Shown piece after piece: positions 49,336 to 49,501 of a stretch of 49,501 nt of DNA. The stretch is from assembly GCF_013141825.1 (NCBI RefSeq), contig NZ_RZNH01000041.1, forward strand, positions 1 through 49,501, in the 5' to 3' direction. Made by a program: the position numbers and the translations under genes. The notes beneath the pieces were generated by a model, which had not been told where the DNA came from, did not search any database, and saw only the letters and a program-made list of their open reading frames with translations. The stretch's first letter is position 1. Each line of letters opens with the position of its first letter. Origin of the DNA: Marinifilum caeruleilacunae. Its GTDB lineage: Bacteria > Bacteroidota > Bacteroidia > Bacteroidales > Marinifilaceae.

Positions 49336-49501
49336 ATTACGTCTAGAGGCAGTATTAGCGGCAAACCCACTAATTACAAGGCTTACTTTAGTGGGAACTT
49401 AAAAATTCATATGGTCGGTGTTTTTGGTGGTATAATCTGGGGTATTGGCAATTCATTAAATCTTATTGCAGCTGGAAAAGCGGGCGCCGCTATTTCTTAT
49501 G
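49336..49501 (+). pseudogene. partial GRP/RhaT-like sugar transporter, broken, runs off the right edge
   Basis: Open from 49336 to the window edge after the stops TAA TAG: KPTNYKAYFSG, then MVGVFGGIIWGIGNSLNLIA and AGKAGAAISY. This matches the region before the last membrane segments of the DMT-superfamily glucose/rhamnose uptake group (usual form GGxIWxxGxSFxxIASGKAG.AISYGLGQG). The N-terminal two thirds expected upstream are absent or unrecognisable, so this is a truncated copy. The rest lies beyond the window. Confidence 0.6.

Overview
The window is AT-rich bacterial DNA from a member of the Bacteroidota, most likely a marine or sediment polysaccharide degrader of the Marinilabiliales type; the genus is not determinable from sequence alone. 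The signs are SusC/SusD pairs, a hybrid two-component regulator of the HTCS type, TAnnTTTG promoter boxes, type IX secretion (T9SS) C-terminal tails, and a Bacteroidota-type tyrosine recombinase.

Region 1 (1-4107) is the end of an integrated element and its tRNA target. It has a secreted protein of unknown function, an unrecognised Cys-rich protein, a small XRE regulator resembling restriction-modification controller (C) proteins with a perfect 14-bp palindrome in the divergent promoter region, and a tyrosine recombinase lying just beyond the 3' end of an intact tRNA-Arg(ACG). A second, truncated copy of the same tRNA 3' end with its own terminator lies at 4086-4107, so this was a tandem tRNA-Arg locus hit by insertion or deletion. 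Region 2 (4108-7174) is a graveyard: remnants of an MFS hexuronate-type transporter and of a mobile-element excisionase-like HTH protein, then one possible small membrane protein.

Region 3 (7175-42772) is a large polysaccharide utilisation locus (PUL), all on the + strand: alpha/beta-hydrolase, GH3, a broken sulfatase with a T9SS tail, the HTCS regulator, a decayed IS1182-family element, two tandem SusC/SusD pairs, an orphan T9SS tail and a terminator, then a tightly spaced run of GH2 beta-galactosidase, GH16 endo-hydrolase, S1 sulfatase, carboxylesterase, S1 sulfatase (GlcNAc-6-sulfatase-like), S1 sulfatase (iduronate-2-sulfatase-like), GH2 and GH3. Read together, the HTCS senses an oligosaccharide, the SusCD pairs bind and import it, GH16 cuts the chain, and esterases, sulfatases and exo-acting GH2/GH3 strip and depolymerise the fragments. 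The target is probably a sulfated, perhaps acylated, beta-galactose-containing glycan. A keratan-sulfate or mucin-like chain and an algal sulfated galactan are both possible.

Region 4 (42773-49501) mixes ordinary genes (DoxX-like, TalC-type transaldolase, HXXEE membrane protein, LacI regulator) with more debris: a 90-bp inverted-repeat element and remnants of a c-type cytochrome, a second LacI regulator, a DUF4143 ATPase and, at the right edge, a GRP/RhaT-like sugar transporter. Many nonsense codons in the pseudogenes can be explained by C-to-T or G-to-A transitions at Gln, Trp or Arg codons.
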